Below are positions 50,192-59,175 of a DNA stretch of 64,000 nucleotides, piece by piece. The position numbers and the translations under genes were made by a program. Origin of the DNA: Lolliginicoccus suaedae (GTDB lineage: Bacteria > Actinomycetota > Actinomycetes > Mycobacteriales > Mycobacteriaceae). The stretch spans positions 558,001 to 622,000 of the forward strand of contig NZ_VSSO01000001.1 of assembly GCF_008312885.1 (NCBI RefSeq), written 5' to 3'. A model generated the notes under the pieces. The model had not been told where the DNA came from. It saw only the letters and a list, made by a program, of their open reading frames with translations, and did not search any database. How positions within the stretch are numbered: the first letter of the stretch is position 1; the number at the start of each line of letters is the position of its first letter.

Positions 50192-51139
50192 CTACCAGGT
50201 GGCCAGCGCGTCGCGGAGCGCATCGACCGTCCCCGACTCCTGCTCGATCCGCCAGTCGAATCGCTTGGCGAAGTCGAACAGGAGCAGGCCCTCGACCCCC
50301 TCCGCGCGCAAGTACTCGACAAGGGTGTCCATCCACGCGGCCTTGTCGCCGTAGGAGGCGTCGGCGCCAGTCTCGTAGATCCAGATCGGGATGTCCGGCG
50401 CGATCGCTCGCGCGGTATCGATCGCGGGGCCGAATAGCTGGGCGGGCTCGCTCCATGCCCCACCATCGGCCACGGCATAGCCATCGAGGCCGATGATATC
50501 CACATATTTGTTACCGGGAAATGAACGGACGAGGTCGTGCTGGCCCCCGGAATCCCCGTCGGAATGCACGTTCGGGGACCACACCCACTGCACATTAGTG
50601 GCTCCCGCACTGTCGAAAACGGAACGCACATGCTGGAACGCTTCTCGATAGTCCTGGGGATCATTGCTATTAGTGGTGGTGGCCCACGGGTACCAGTCCC
50701 CGTTCATCTCGTGCGCGAAGCGCATGTAGAGCGGGCGACCGTCGGCCGCGAGCACGCGGGCCCAGGTCTCGATGTAGGGATCATGCTCGCCTCGTGCAAT
50801 GGCGGCAAGCCGGTAGCGCGGCTGCTCGATGCCTGCCGCCGGGTTCCAGGGCTCCCAGGTGATGGAGGGCGTGGCACCGGCGCCATGGATGCGGTCGAGG
50901 ATCTCCGCGCTGGGTTCCCTCCTCCATTCCCAGGCCTCGTAGAAATTAACCACATCAAGGTTCCGGTTCAGAATGGCGGATAAATCGATCGAGGAATCCA
51001 CGCCACCACCGGGGCCGTCCGCGGACAGCCCGAATACCCTGCCCCGAGAATTACTGTCATTGGAAATGACGACAATCAGAACTATTGCGCTAATTGCCAC
51101 GAAAGCCATGCCTATGAACCGTGTCACGTTCATCTTCAC
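50192..51139 (-). CDS. Membrane-anchored GH26-like glycoside hydrolase
   Basis: The 315-residue protein has an N-terminal anchor or signal helix (FIGMAFVAISAIVLIVVIS). Its catalytic domain matches GH26 (beta-mannanase/lichenase type): acid/base Glu144 in RFAHEMNGDWYPW and probable nucleophile Glu256 in PIWIYETGAD, with ITWEPWNPAAG earlier. The start at GTG 51139 or ATG 51133 is uncertain. It is divergent from a GT2-GT39 pair; GH26-type hydrolases beside polymerising synthases commonly trim or release the polymer. The polymer is unknown. Confidence 0.85.
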   Translation of the reverse strand: MKMNVTRFIGMAFVAISAIVLIVVISNDSNSRGRVFGLSADGPGGGVDSSIDLSAILNRNLDVVNFYEAWEWRREPSAEILDRIHGAGATPSITWEPWNPAAGIEQPRYRLAAIARGEHDPYIETWARVLAADGRPLYMRFAHEMNGDWYPWATTTNSNDPQDYREAFQHVRSVFDSAGATNVQWVWSPNVHSDGDSGGQHDLVRSFPGNKYVDIIGLDGYAVADGGAWSEPAQLFGPAIDTARAIAPDIPIWIYETGADASYGDKAAWMDTLVEYLRAEGVEGLLLFDFAKRFDWRIEQESGTVDALRDALATW

Positions 51140-51207
51140 TGCACATTCCCGCTCCCTCTATGATTCCCCTCAGAATCACGCGCGTCCACGAATTCCGGGG
51201 GAACTTT

Positions 51208-52821
51208 ATGGCTACAATAACCAGGCGAGGGGTCGCTCCGCAGGGTACGGGCACGACCACCACCGCACCAGCGATCGCCCCTGCCCGCACGGGCACCAGC
51301 TTCCTCCCGTCGCCGCCGAGCGATCACGACAAGCTCTCCTACCTCGAGCCGCACCAGCGGTGGGTCCCCGTCGTATCGGCATTCGGTGGCCTCCTGACCA
51401 TCGCTAGCCTGGTCCTGCTCGTCGAGGCGCGCCCCTGGGCCCTGCCGCTGCTTCCCATCCTCCTGCTCAGCTCCGCCGCGCTCGTGATCTCGTTCCTCTC
51501 CGCGCGGCGCAAGAGGCGCGACACCGTGGCGAGCCACCGCGCGATCATCGAGTCCTGGAGGCCCGCGTCGATCCCCTCCGTCGACGTCTTCCTCCCGAGC
51601 GCTGGCGAGCCACTCGATGTCCTCGACAACACTTACCATCACGTCGCGCGCCTCGAATGGAACGGGGAGCTGCGTGTCCATGTCCTCGATGACTCCGCCC
51701 GCTCCTCGGTCAAGCAACTCGCCGAGTCCTACGGGTTCATCTATCGCTCCAGGCCCGATCGCGGGCACCTGAAGAAGGCGGGCAACCTGCGGCATGGGTT
51801 CGACAACTCCACCGGCGACATCATCGCCGTGCTCGACGCCGACTTCGTCCCGCGGCCCGACTACCTGCGGGAGCTTGTGCCCTACCTCGACGATCAGAAG
51901 CTCGGCATCGTCCAGAGCCCGCAGTACTTCGATGTAGATCCCTCGATGAACTGGGTCCAGCATGCCGCGGGCGCGACGCAGATCCTGTTCTATCGCTGGA
52001 TCCAGCCCTCCCGCGACGCCAGCAACGCACCGATCTGCGTGGGCACATGCGCCTTGTACCGCCGCTCGGCGCTCGCCGCCGCGGGAGGGTTCGCCCAGAT
52101 CGGCCACAGCGAGGACGTCCACACCGGCGTCCAGGTCATGAACGGCGGCTACCAGGTCCGCTACGTGCCGGTCGTGCTCGCGAAAGGACTGTGCCCCGAC
52201 GATCTCGACCAGTTCGTCAGCCAGCAGTACCGCTGGTGCACGGGCTCGATGAGCCTCCTGCGCAGCAAGCCGTTCCACGCCATGAGGCTGAGCATCATGC
52301 AGCGCGTCTGCTACTGGGCGGGCTTCCTGTACTACATCACCACCGGCATCGGCGTGATGGTCGTCGCGCTGCCACCGATCCTGATGGCGCTCATCGCCCC
52401 CGAGGCCGTCGAGGTCCGCAACTACGTGCTGGTGCTGCTCGCGCTGATCGTCCGGATGGGACTCGTTCCCATCGTCACGCTCGAGAAGGAAAGCTTCTTC
52501 CGCCTCACCCGCATCCAGGCCACGTACTCCTTCGCCCACGCCATCGCCCTGCTCGACGCTGTCCGGGGTCGCGCTGATTCCTGGCAGGCCACCGGGATCA
52601 GGGGTCCTCGCACCACCACGGCAGCGCGCGTGCGGCGCCTCGCCATCGCGACCATCGCCACCACCCAGGTGCTGCTGTGGGCCACGATCCTGTGGCGCGC
52701 CCCCACGTTCGGCTGGATCGACTACGCCCCGATGGCGCTGCTCGCCGCGCTCGGCCTGTACACCTTGTTCCCGCTGCTGCTGTGGCGGTCCGGAACCACC
52801 ACGAACGGAGCGCGCTCATGA
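51208..52821 (+). CDS. Cellulose synthase-like glycosyltransferase 2
   Basis: The 537-residue protein has two N-terminal helices, a GT2 core with VHVLDDSARSSV (first Asp), LDADFVPRPDYL (DxD), IGHSEDVHTG (acid) and SQQYRWCTG (QxxRW), and four or more C-terminal helices, as in BcsA. There is no PilZ domain. A GGGGGAAC ribosome site precedes ATG 51208. It makes a beta-glycan and passes it through the membrane; mannan or glucan are both possible, and the GH26 neighbour favours a mannan-like or mixed-linkage polymer. It overlaps the GT39-like gene by 4 bp. Confidence 0.9.
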   Translation: MATITRRGVAPQGTGTTTTAPAIAPARTGTSFLPSPPSDHDKLSYLEPHQRWVPVVSAFGGLLTIASLVLLVEARPWALPLLPILLLSSAALVISFLSARRKRRDTVASHRAIIESWRPASIPSVDVFLPSAGEPLDVLDNTYHHVARLEWNGELRVHVLDDSARSSVKQLAESYGFIYRSRPDRGHLKKAGNLRHGFDNSTGDIIAVLDADFVPRPDYLRELVPYLDDQKLGIVQSPQYFDVDPSMNWVQHAAGATQILFYRWIQPSRDASNAPICVGTCALYRRSALAAAGGFAQIGHSEDVHTGVQVMNGGYQVRYVPVVLAKGLCPDDLDQFVSQQYRWCTGSMSLLRSKPFHAMRLSIMQRVCYWAGFLYYITTGIGVMVVALPPILMALIAPEAVEVRNYVLVLLALIVRMGLVPIVTLEKESFFRLTRIQATYSFAHAIALLDAVRGRADSWQATGIRGPRTTTAARVRRLAIATIATTQVLLWATILWRAPTFGWIDYAPMALLAALGLYTLFPLLLWRSGTTTNGARS

Positions 52822-54365
52822 CCATCGCTCTGGCCGCACCAGCCCCCAGCCAGCCGCTACCCGCGATTCTCGACCAGCACGGCCGGTGGCGAGCGCCGTG
52901 GCACCTCGCGCTCCTCGCCACCGCTTCCGCGATCCTGGCAGTCCTCGCGTGGCGGCCAGGCTCGAACAGCAATGCATTCCAGGACGAGGGCCTCTACCTC
53001 TACATGGGCCACCGCGTGATCGACAGCCTGCTCGGCGGCGGCCTCGTCCATGAGTACCCGGGAACGTACTTCTCCGGGGCGCCCCAGTTCTACCCCGTGC
53101 TCGGCGCGGTCGCCGATTCGATCGGTGGGCTAGCGGGCGCCCGGCTGCTGAGCCTGCTGCTGATGATCGTCGCTGTGATCGCCATCGACGGGATCGGGCG
53201 CCAGCTGTTCGGCCCCGTCGCGGGAATCACCGGCGCGCTCGCGTTCGCCGTCGCTGGCCCAGTCATCTTCGTCGCTCACCTCGCGACGTTTGATGCACTG
53301 GCGATCATGCTGCTCTCGCTCGCCACCTGGTGGACCGTCCACAGCGCCCGCCACGACGGACTGCTCGCGGGGCCTCTGGTCGGCGCGATCCTGGCGGCAG
53401 CGTTCCTCGCCAAGTACGGCGCGATCGCCTACCTGCCGGGGATCGCGGCCCTCGGCACCATCCTGGCCTGGCGCCGTCTCGGTCCGACCGCTCTCTGGCG
53501 CGGGTTCCTCGTCCTCGCCAGTGCCGCCGTGGTCACCTTGTTCGTCACCCTCGTCTGGTGGCATGGGCTCGCCGGGGGCATGATGGCCACCACCTTCGAC
53601 CGTGCTCCCATGTCCATTGCCAGCACTGGCTCCCTGCTGGGCTCGGTGACCCAGTGGGCCGGCCCGTGGCTTGCCCTCGCCGCTGCGGGCGCGGTCGTAG
53701 CGGCAGCGCGGCGCCAGCCGGCCATCGCGACGCTCCTGCTCGCTATGTCGGTGATCGCGATCGTCCAGCACCTCCGCATCGGCGAGGCGACGTCCTTGCC
53801 GAAGCACCTGGCCTTCGGCCTGGTGTTCGCCGCTCCGCTCATCGGTTGCTTTCTCGCCATGCTCATCGGCGCGCGGCGTCGCGCGGGCACCGTCGTCGTC
53901 GCGCTGGCCATCGCCCTGCTAGCGGTTAGCGGTGCGGCGACATCGATGCGATTGATGACCACGTGGGTCGACGATTCCGGGATCCTGCCCGTGCTCGAGC
54001 AACGAGCGCTCGATGCTCCCGGCAAGGTCGTCCTCGGCGAGGAGCCATCCGCCCAGCGCTACGCGCTGCGCGGCACCTACGAGCCCCTCCAATGGACCGA
54101 TACGTTCGGGTTCCGCTATGGCGGACTCACCGGTCCCGCCGCGTACTTCCTCGCGATCGATCAGTCCCACTTCGGGACGATCTACCTGACCACGAACACC
54201 CCCAATGGCAGGCTCGTCCAGCAGTACCTGGCCGAGGGCGGGACTCCCTATCGCTACGCGGGCGCTGTCCCCTTCACCAGGCGGGGCGAGGACGCGGGCC
54301 AGTACCTGGTGTGGGTGCCCAGCGCCGAGGAGGCTGGTTCCGAGCTGATCCTCGGGCCCCGCTAG
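52818..54365 (+). CDS. GT39-like polytopic mannosyltransferase-type protein
   Basis: The 515-residue protein has about ten hydrophobic helices and an Asp-Glu pair in the first extracytoplasmic loop (NAFQDEGLYLYMGHRVI), the hallmark of GT-C enzymes using polyprenyl-phosphate sugars, plus a C-terminal soluble domain (GEEPSAQRYALRGTYEPL). It is coupled to the GT2 gene by an ATGA overlap. It may add side groups to the GT2 product or to a wall lipid. The acceptor is not known. Confidence 0.85.
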   Translation: MTIALAAPAPSQPLPAILDQHGRWRAPWHLALLATASAILAVLAWRPGSNSNAFQDEGLYLYMGHRVIDSLLGGGLVHEYPGTYFSGAPQFYPVLGAVADSIGGLAGARLLSLLLMIVAVIAIDGIGRQLFGPVAGITGALAFAVAGPVIFVAHLATFDALAIMLLSLATWWTVHSARHDGLLAGPLVGAILAAAFLAKYGAIAYLPGIAALGTILAWRRLGPTALWRGFLVLASAAVVTLFVTLVWWHGLAGGMMATTFDRAPMSIASTGSLLGSVTQWAGPWLALAAAGAVVAAARRQPAIATLLLAMSVIAIVQHLRIGEATSLPKHLAFGLVFAAPLIGCFLAMLIGARRRAGTVVVALAIALLAVSGAATSMRLMTTWVDDSGILPVLEQRALDAPGKVVLGEEPSAQRYALRGTYEPLQWTDTFGFRYGGLTGPAAYFLAIDQSHFGTIYLTTNTPNGRLVQQYLAEGGTPYRYAGAVPFTRRGEDAGQYLVWVPSAEEAGSELILGPR

Positions 54366-54369
54366 CGCC

Positions 54370-54861
54370 CTACTCGACGATGACGGTGGCCGTCATCCGC
54401 GGATGGTAGAAGCACACGTAGTCATAGGTGCCCGGCTCGGTGAAGGTGCGACTGTAGGACTGGCCCTGCGTGAGGTCGCCGGACTCGGTTCCGTCGGTGA
54501 AGTCGACGGTGTGCAGGGAGTCATCCTTCTGCACCCAGGTGATGGTGGACCCCACGGGCACGGTGAGGGTGCCGGGCTCGAACTCGAAGCCGATGATATC
54601 GACAGTGCGCTGCACAGGGTCGGCCTGCTGCGCTGGCGCTGGCGGCGGGGCCTGGGTGGTCGTCGTCGGCGAGACAGGCTCCGGTGCATCGGGAGAGGGT
54701 GTCGCAGGCGCGGTGGTCTCCCCCTCCGCGCTGGTGGTAGCTGCCACGCTGGACGTGCTCGCGGCCGTCCCGGTGGTGCCGGTGCTGATGGTGTCGTCGG
54801 CGCCGCATCCGGCGAGCAGCATGGTCGCGGCGAATGTTGAAGCGAGGATCGTTCTGCGCAT
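54370..54861 (-). CDS. Cupredoxin-domain lipoprotein
   Basis: The 163-residue protein has a lipoprotein signal with lipobox LAGC (Cys19), a long Thr/Ser/Pro linker (to ~85) and a cupredoxin fold with type 1 copper ligands His117 (DSLHTVDF), Cys150, His153 and Met156 (YVCFYHPRMTA). It should bind one copper and move electrons or deliver metal outside the membrane. It lies 9 nt after the class F sortase gene on the same strand, and the two are probably co-transcribed. Confidence 0.92.
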   Translation of the reverse strand: MRRTILASTFAATMLLAGCGADDTISTGTTGTAASTSSVAATTSAEGETTAPATPSPDAPEPVSPTTTTQAPPPAPAQQADPVQRTVDIIGFEFEPGTLTVPVGSTITWVQKDDSLHTVDFTDGTESGDLTQGQSYSRTFTEPGTYDYVCFYHPRMTATVIVE

Positions 54862-54870
54862 GGCGTTCTC

Positions 54871-55491
54871 CTAGGTGGTCAGTTCTGCGAAGGCGATGAT
54901 GTTGTCGCGGTAGCTGTCCGCGCCCTGGTCGAACTCGCCGCCACAGGTGATCAGCCGCAGCTCCGGCTCGGGCGTGGGCAGCCATACCTCCTCGGTGGGG
55001 AACAGTGCCTTCGCGTGCTGCTCGATCGTGGTGATGGTGAAGACCAGCTGCTCGCCCTCGGTGGTCGTGATGGTGACGGTATCGCCGGGTCGGAGCTCGT
55101 GGAGCCGGTAGAACACGTCGGGGCCGCTGCGGGTGTCGACGTGGCCGAGGATTCCCGCGGGCCCGGGATCGCCGGGGGTCGCGCCCTGGTCATACCAGCT
55201 GATGTCGCCGAACTCCGGCACAGCGAGAGTGTTGTCCTGATTCAAGCCTGTGTAGGCGAGGGGCGCGTCGATGCCCAGCGCGGGGATGCTGATCCGGGCG
55301 GGCGGGGCGGTCTCGCGCTGCTCGCGCACGGACTGGAACGCCCGGACGCTATCGAGGTTCTGCGGCGGGGCTGCCACGACGCTCTGTGAGGCGGCCGAGC
55401 CCTGCGTGGGCGCAGCGTCCTCGGTGGCGGTGGCGCAGCCCGTCGCGAGGACGGCGGAGGTGGCGAGGACGGCAGCGAGTCGTCTGAGCAT
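54871..55491 (-). CDS. Class F sortase
   Basis: The 206-residue sortase has a lipobox-like LATGC (Cys19), so it may be lipid-anchored rather than held by a helix. The catalytic triad is His117 (ILGHVDTRS), Cys183 (LITCGGEF) and Arg195 (DSYRDNI), and its short single-domain form is that of class F. Such enzymes lie in actinomycetes and related bacteria with poorly defined substrates. It is flanked by the cupredoxin gene and the two-repeat secreted protein, whose C-terminal PAGGVETGAG could be its target. Confidence 0.92.
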   Translation of the reverse strand: MLRRLAAVLATSAVLATGCATATEDAAPTQGSAASQSVVAAPPQNLDSVRAFQSVREQRETAPPARISIPALGIDAPLAYTGLNQDNTLAVPEFGDISWYDQGATPGDPGPAGILGHVDTRSGPDVFYRLHELRPGDTVTITTTEGEQLVFTITTIEQHAKALFPTEEVWLPTPEPELRLITCGGEFDQGADSYRDNIIAFAELTT

Positions 55492-55579
55492 GGTGGTCTT
55501 TCCCCCTGGAATGGGTCTGCTGGTGGCACAAGGGATGCTCGTGCCACCAGCAGGGCCTGTCGGGCGAGGTGGAGGGTGG

Positions 55580-56848
55580 TTACTTCACCGCTCCGCCGGC
55601 GCCAGTCTCCACGCCACCGGCGGGCATGGAGTCGCCCATGAAGGCAACGATGCCTCCGGCGAGAGCCTCGGCGGTGCCATACATGTGGTTGTAGGCGTCG
55701 TATGCCTCGCTGAACGCGGTCTCGTAGTCACCGGCGTGGTAGGCGTCTACCTGCGCGACGAGCTGGTTGACGTGCATCTGCAGGCCATCGGCGACGACAT
55801 CGGCGGGGATGTTGCCGTTGGACGCGGTATCGAGGAACTGCGAGAAGTCCTCGCGGTACTGCGACAGTCGTGCGAGCGCATCCTCCTGGGCCTGCTCATC
55901 GCCCTCAGCGACACCGACGGTGTACTGGACGAAGAAGTCGATGTGGTCGGACCACATCTCCATGAACGCCTGGCCACCTTCCTCGCCGAACACGCTGCTG
56001 ATCGATGCGGTCAGGTCCTGGGTGTTCTCGTTGAGAGCACCGGCGAGGGCTTCGAAGTCCTCCCCTCCGGAGACTCCGGCGCGCATGGCCTGGACCGCGA
56101 GCTGGGCATGCTCGCCGAGCTGCTGGCCGAGGCCGGAGCGCAGATCGATGGCCTGGCTCTCCACCGGGCCGGTGATCCCGTCCTGGGTGGTGCTGATCGC
56201 GCCAGCAAGGCCCTGGGCGGTGCCGAACATGTGCGCGTATGCCTCGCGGGCCTGGGCCACTGCGGTGGTGTAGTCACCGTCCGCGTAGGCGCGTACCTGC
56301 TCGACGAGCTGGTTGACGTGCTCCTGCAGGAGGTCAGCGACCGCGTTGGCGGGCAGTTCGCCGTTGGTGGCGCCGTCGAGGAAGCCGCCGAAGTCGGCGC
56401 GGTACTGGTCGAGGCGCTGGATGGCCTCGTCCTGTGCCTGCTGGTCGTCCTCGGCGAGTCCGACGGTGAAGTCAACGAAGAAGCCGATGTGGTTGCTCCA
56501 CAGCTCGTTGAACTGCCCGGCTGCCTCGTCGCCGTAGACCAGACGGATGGACTCGGTGAGGTCCTCGGTGTTCTGGCCGAGCGATGCGGCAGCGGCGTCG
56601 AACTGCGGCTGCCCGGCGACACCGGCGCGCATGGCCTCGATGGCGAGCATGGCGTGCTGGCCGAGCTGCTTCTCGAGGATGATGCGGAGCTCTTCAGCGG
56701 TGACGCTGCTGCCCTGGGTCAGGACGATCTCACCCGGGGTGTAGGTGCGATCGAGGAAGCTGGAAGTGGAGCCGACAGTCACGACGCCGCCCGCAAGAAC
56801 TCCTGCGGTGGCGAGGGCTGCGAGCTGGGTCCTGGTGATCTTGAGCAT
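55580..56848 (-). CDS. Secreted two-repeat helical protein with conserved His, unknown
   Basis: The 422-residue protein has a signal peptide (LAALATAGVLAGGVVTVGS) and two homologous ~158-residue repeats (61-218 and 243-400, offset 182). Each repeat keeps four His: 65/247, 120/302, 177/359, 206/388; the last is followed by Met (HMFGT, HMYGT). Repeats are mostly helical with conserved Trp and Phe (WSNHIGFFV, WSDHIDFFV). The C-terminus reads MPAGGVETGAGGAVK (from Met408), without a membrane helix. A strong GAGGAG ribosome site precedes the ATG. A metal-binding bundle anchored or joined by the neighbouring class F sortase is the best inference. Confidence 0.75.
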   Translation of the reverse strand: MLKITRTQLAALATAGVLAGGVVTVGSTSSFLDRTYTPGEIVLTQGSSVTAEELRIILEKQLGQHAMLAIEAMRAGVAGQPQFDAAAASLGQNTEDLTESIRLVYGDEAAGQFNELWSNHIGFFVDFTVGLAEDDQQAQDEAIQRLDQYRADFGGFLDGATNGELPANAVADLLQEHVNQLVEQVRAYADGDYTTAVAQAREAYAHMFGTAQGLAGAISTTQDGITGPVESQAIDLRSGLGQQLGEHAQLAVQAMRAGVSGGEDFEALAGALNENTQDLTASISSVFGEEGGQAFMEMWSDHIDFFVQYTVGVAEGDEQAQEDALARLSQYREDFSQFLDTASNGNIPADVVADGLQMHVNQLVAQVDAYHAGDYETAFSEAYDAYNHMYGTAEALAGGIVAFMGDSMPAGGVETGAGGAVK

Positions 56849-56951
56849 GACTGCTCCTCAATAGTTGAATGCTTGATCCTTCATCATGCATTCGCCGCGC
56901 AGGGCCCTTCGGATTGGTTCGATCACGACGATTCGGGCTGATTCTTCTTGC

Positions 56952-57749
56952 TCAGGCTCGGGTCGCGGTGGCGATGAGGGCGGGCGCGTCGAAGGTGACG
57001 GCGCCCCGCGCATCGGTGAAACGGGCTAGCCGCGTCCGCGCTGCCTCGAGGAGCTGCTGGTACTGCGCGTCATCGATCATGTCGGCGAGGGTCCATCCGC
57101 GGACGTCGGTGTGCACCCACGCCTCGATAGAGGGAAACCGCGCGCGCCCCAACAACTGCTCGACCGCCACGTCGGCGAACTCCTGGCTGATCAGCTCAGT
57201 GAGCTGGCGAGCGTCACCGAGCGAGTAGGGAGCGGCGAGCGCGCGGGCATGCCGCTCGCCGAAGAGCTCCCGGAGCAGATCTACCATGACCGCGTAGCCC
57301 GGGGTCGCATCCAGCGCGGCCCAGGTCGCGATCGCGGCCCTCCCGCCCGGACGGAGGACACGCGCGAACTCTGTCAGCGCGCGCGGCTGGTCGGTGAAGA
57401 ACATCATGGCGAACTGGCACGTCAGTGCGTCCACCGAGCCATCCTCGAGAGGAAGCTCCTCCGCGAGGGCCGCGATCCAGTGGATGGACGGGTCCTTCGC
57501 TCGCGCGACCGCGAGCATCCCTGCGTTGGGGTCGATTCCCGTGACGGTGCCCGATGGCCCTACCCGGCGAGCCGCTTCGACGGCAACTATGCCCGTCCCG
57601 CATCCGACGTCGGCAACCCGGTCGCCCATCTTGACGTCGGCCGCGTCGAGGACCTGCGATGGCCACGCGCCGAATAGCGCGGGCACGAAGAAGCGATCAT
57701 AGATCTCCGCCGCGCTCGCCCGAACCTGGCCGCGATCCGCGAGGTCCAT
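56952..57749 (-). CDS. SAM-dependent methyltransferase
   Basis: The 265-residue methyltransferase_11-type protein has motif I VADVGCGTGIVAVEA, the adenine-binding VTGIDPNAGMLAVARA and the region LRPGGRAAIATWAAL. It resembles small-molecule (UbiE-like) methyltransferases. ATG 57749 is preceded by TAGAAT (57762-57757) 7 nt upstream, which overlaps the dinB stop codon, so it has its own promoter and a leaderless mRNA. The substrate is unknown. Confidence 0.88.
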   Translation of the reverse strand: MDLADRGQVRASAAEIYDRFFVPALFGAWPSQVLDAADVKMGDRVADVGCGTGIVAVEAARRVGPSGTVTGIDPNAGMLAVARAKDPSIHWIAALAEELPLEDGSVDALTCQFAMMFFTDQPRALTEFARVLRPGGRAAIATWAALDATPGYAVMVDLLRELFGERHARALAAPYSLGDARQLTELISQEFADVAVEQLLGRARFPSIEAWVHTDVRGWTLADMIDDAQYQQLLEAARTRLARFTDARGAVTFDAPALIATATRA

Positions 57750-57759
57750 GCGACCAATT

Positions 57760-59106
57760 CTAGGGCTGGCCGGTACCCGACGGCAAGGGCTCCCAGCCGA
57801 GGCTGGCGAGCGGGTCCGCAGGGGCGAGCGCGTGCGAGTCCAGCGGGAACGTGCGGGCGGGCCCGGGCCCGGTCGTGCGGGTCTCGAAGCGGACGGTGAT
57901 CACCCCGTGCCCGCACCCTTGCACCCATCCGTGGCCATGCTCGGGATGGTGGACGTCGAGGCCGGGCCAGTACTCGGACTCATACCGCGCGGGCAGCACG
58001 GCGTCGGGGGTGTCGTCCGGTGGTGGCGTGGCGTCGAGCTCCGGGAAGAGGATCTCCTGCCGGGTATCGCTGAGCCCGGAGTAGCTCACGCCCACGAGCC
58101 GGATGGCGCCGAAGGTGGCGGGGTCGACGGCGAGCTTGTGTGCCGCGCCGAGCAGGATGTCCTTGTCGCTGGTGGCATGGGCGAGCGTGCTCGAGCGGGA
58201 GTGAATGGACATATCAGCCTTGCGCAGCTTGACGGTGACAGTGCGGGCGCCGCGGCCATCGCGCTCGAGCCTGCGGTGCGCGGCGATGCCGGTGGAGGTG
58301 ATCGCGGATCGCACTTCGCTGCGAGTGATGAGATCCCGCGCGAAAGTCGTCTCGGCACTGACCTGCTTGGCCACGGCGCGTTCCGTCACGGGACGATTGT
58401 CGATCCCCCGGGCCAGCTCGTGCAGAGCGCCACCGACAGCGGATCCCAGCAGCCTGCCTGCCTCCTCCGCGCTGATCGCTGCGAGCTCACCGATCGTGGT
58501 GATGCCCATCGTGCGCAACCGCTGCTCCGCCACCGGTCCGATGCCCCACAGCTTGCGCACCGGCAATGGAGCGAGGACACCCTGCTGCTCGGCGGGCGCG
58601 ATCACCCGCTGCCCGCGAGGCTTGGCCATGCCTGACGCGATCTTCGCGATCTGCTTGCCCGGCCCTGCCCCCACCGATGCCTCGAGCCCCGTCCGCTCCC
58701 GCACCCGGTCGCGCAGCGACGAGCAATAGCGGGCGACCTCATCGGATGTCGCCCCGCGCAGCTCCGCGGGCTCCCCGAAAGCCTCGTCGAGCGACAACTG
58801 CTCGATCACGGGGATCATCTCCCGCACCTCGGCGAACACCCGCCTGCTCGCCTCGGAGTACACCGCCCCGCGCGGCGGCAGCACCACCGCGGTCACCCCT
58901 ACCATCGCGCGCGCCTGATGCATCGGCATCGCCGACCCCGCGCCGAACACCCGCGCCTCGTAGCTCGCTCCCGCCACCACGCCCCGCCCACCTGCTCCAC
59001 CAACGAGCACGGGCCGCCCCCGCAGCGTGGGCCGCGCGAGCTGCTCCACGGACGCGAAGAACGCATCCATGTCCAGGTGCAGCACCCAGCGCGACGAACC
59101 ATCCAC
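57760..59106 (-). CDS. dinB: DNA polymerase IV (Y-family)
   Basis: The 448-residue Y-family polymerase has [13 protein letters not shown] and SLDEAFGEP (active-site carboxylates), [10 protein letters not shown] (the finger), [20 protein letters not shown] and the little-finger domain with helix-hairpin-helix ([19 protein letters not shown]). A C-terminal DUF4113-like/actinobacterial extension (~70 residues) follows. It performs translesion synthesis. GTG 59106 is chosen because CATACT ends 7 nt upstream (leaderless) and [17 protein letters not shown] is the usual start; GTG 59136 is less likely. No beta-clamp motif was fixed. Confidence 0.93.
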   Translation of the reverse strand: MDGSSRWVLHLDMDAFFASVEQLARPTLRGRPVLVGGAGGRGVVAGASYEARVFGAGSAMPMHQARAMVGVTAVVLPPRGAVYSEASRRVFAEVREMIPVIEQLSLDEAFGEPAELRGATSDEVARYCSSLRDRVRERTGLEASVGAGPGKQIAKIASGMAKPRGQRVIAPAEQQGVLAPLPVRKLWGIGPVAEQRLRTMGITTIGELAAISAEEAGRLLGSAVGGALHELARGIDNRPVTERAVAKQVSAETTFARDLITRSEVRSAITSTGIAAHRRLERDGRGARTVTVKLRKADMSIHSRSSTLAHATSDKDILLGAAHKLAVDPATFGAIRLVGVSYSGLSDTRQEILFPELDATPPPDDTPDAVLPARYESEYWPGLDVHHPEHGHGWVQGCGHGVITVRFETRTTGPGPARTFPLDSHALAPADPLASLGWEPLPSGTGQP

Positions 59107-59175
59107 GCTGCCTAGTATGACCGCGCGCACCGACAATCCCGGCGCGCACCGGGAGGCCTGGCGCCGGCAAGCGGC

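Noticed and set aside
50155-50215. Recombination sites of the serine recombinase
   Set aside because: Only a short direct repeat (GCATAGCTACC / GCATATAGCTACC) was seen; no paired res or hix-like sites flank a segment.
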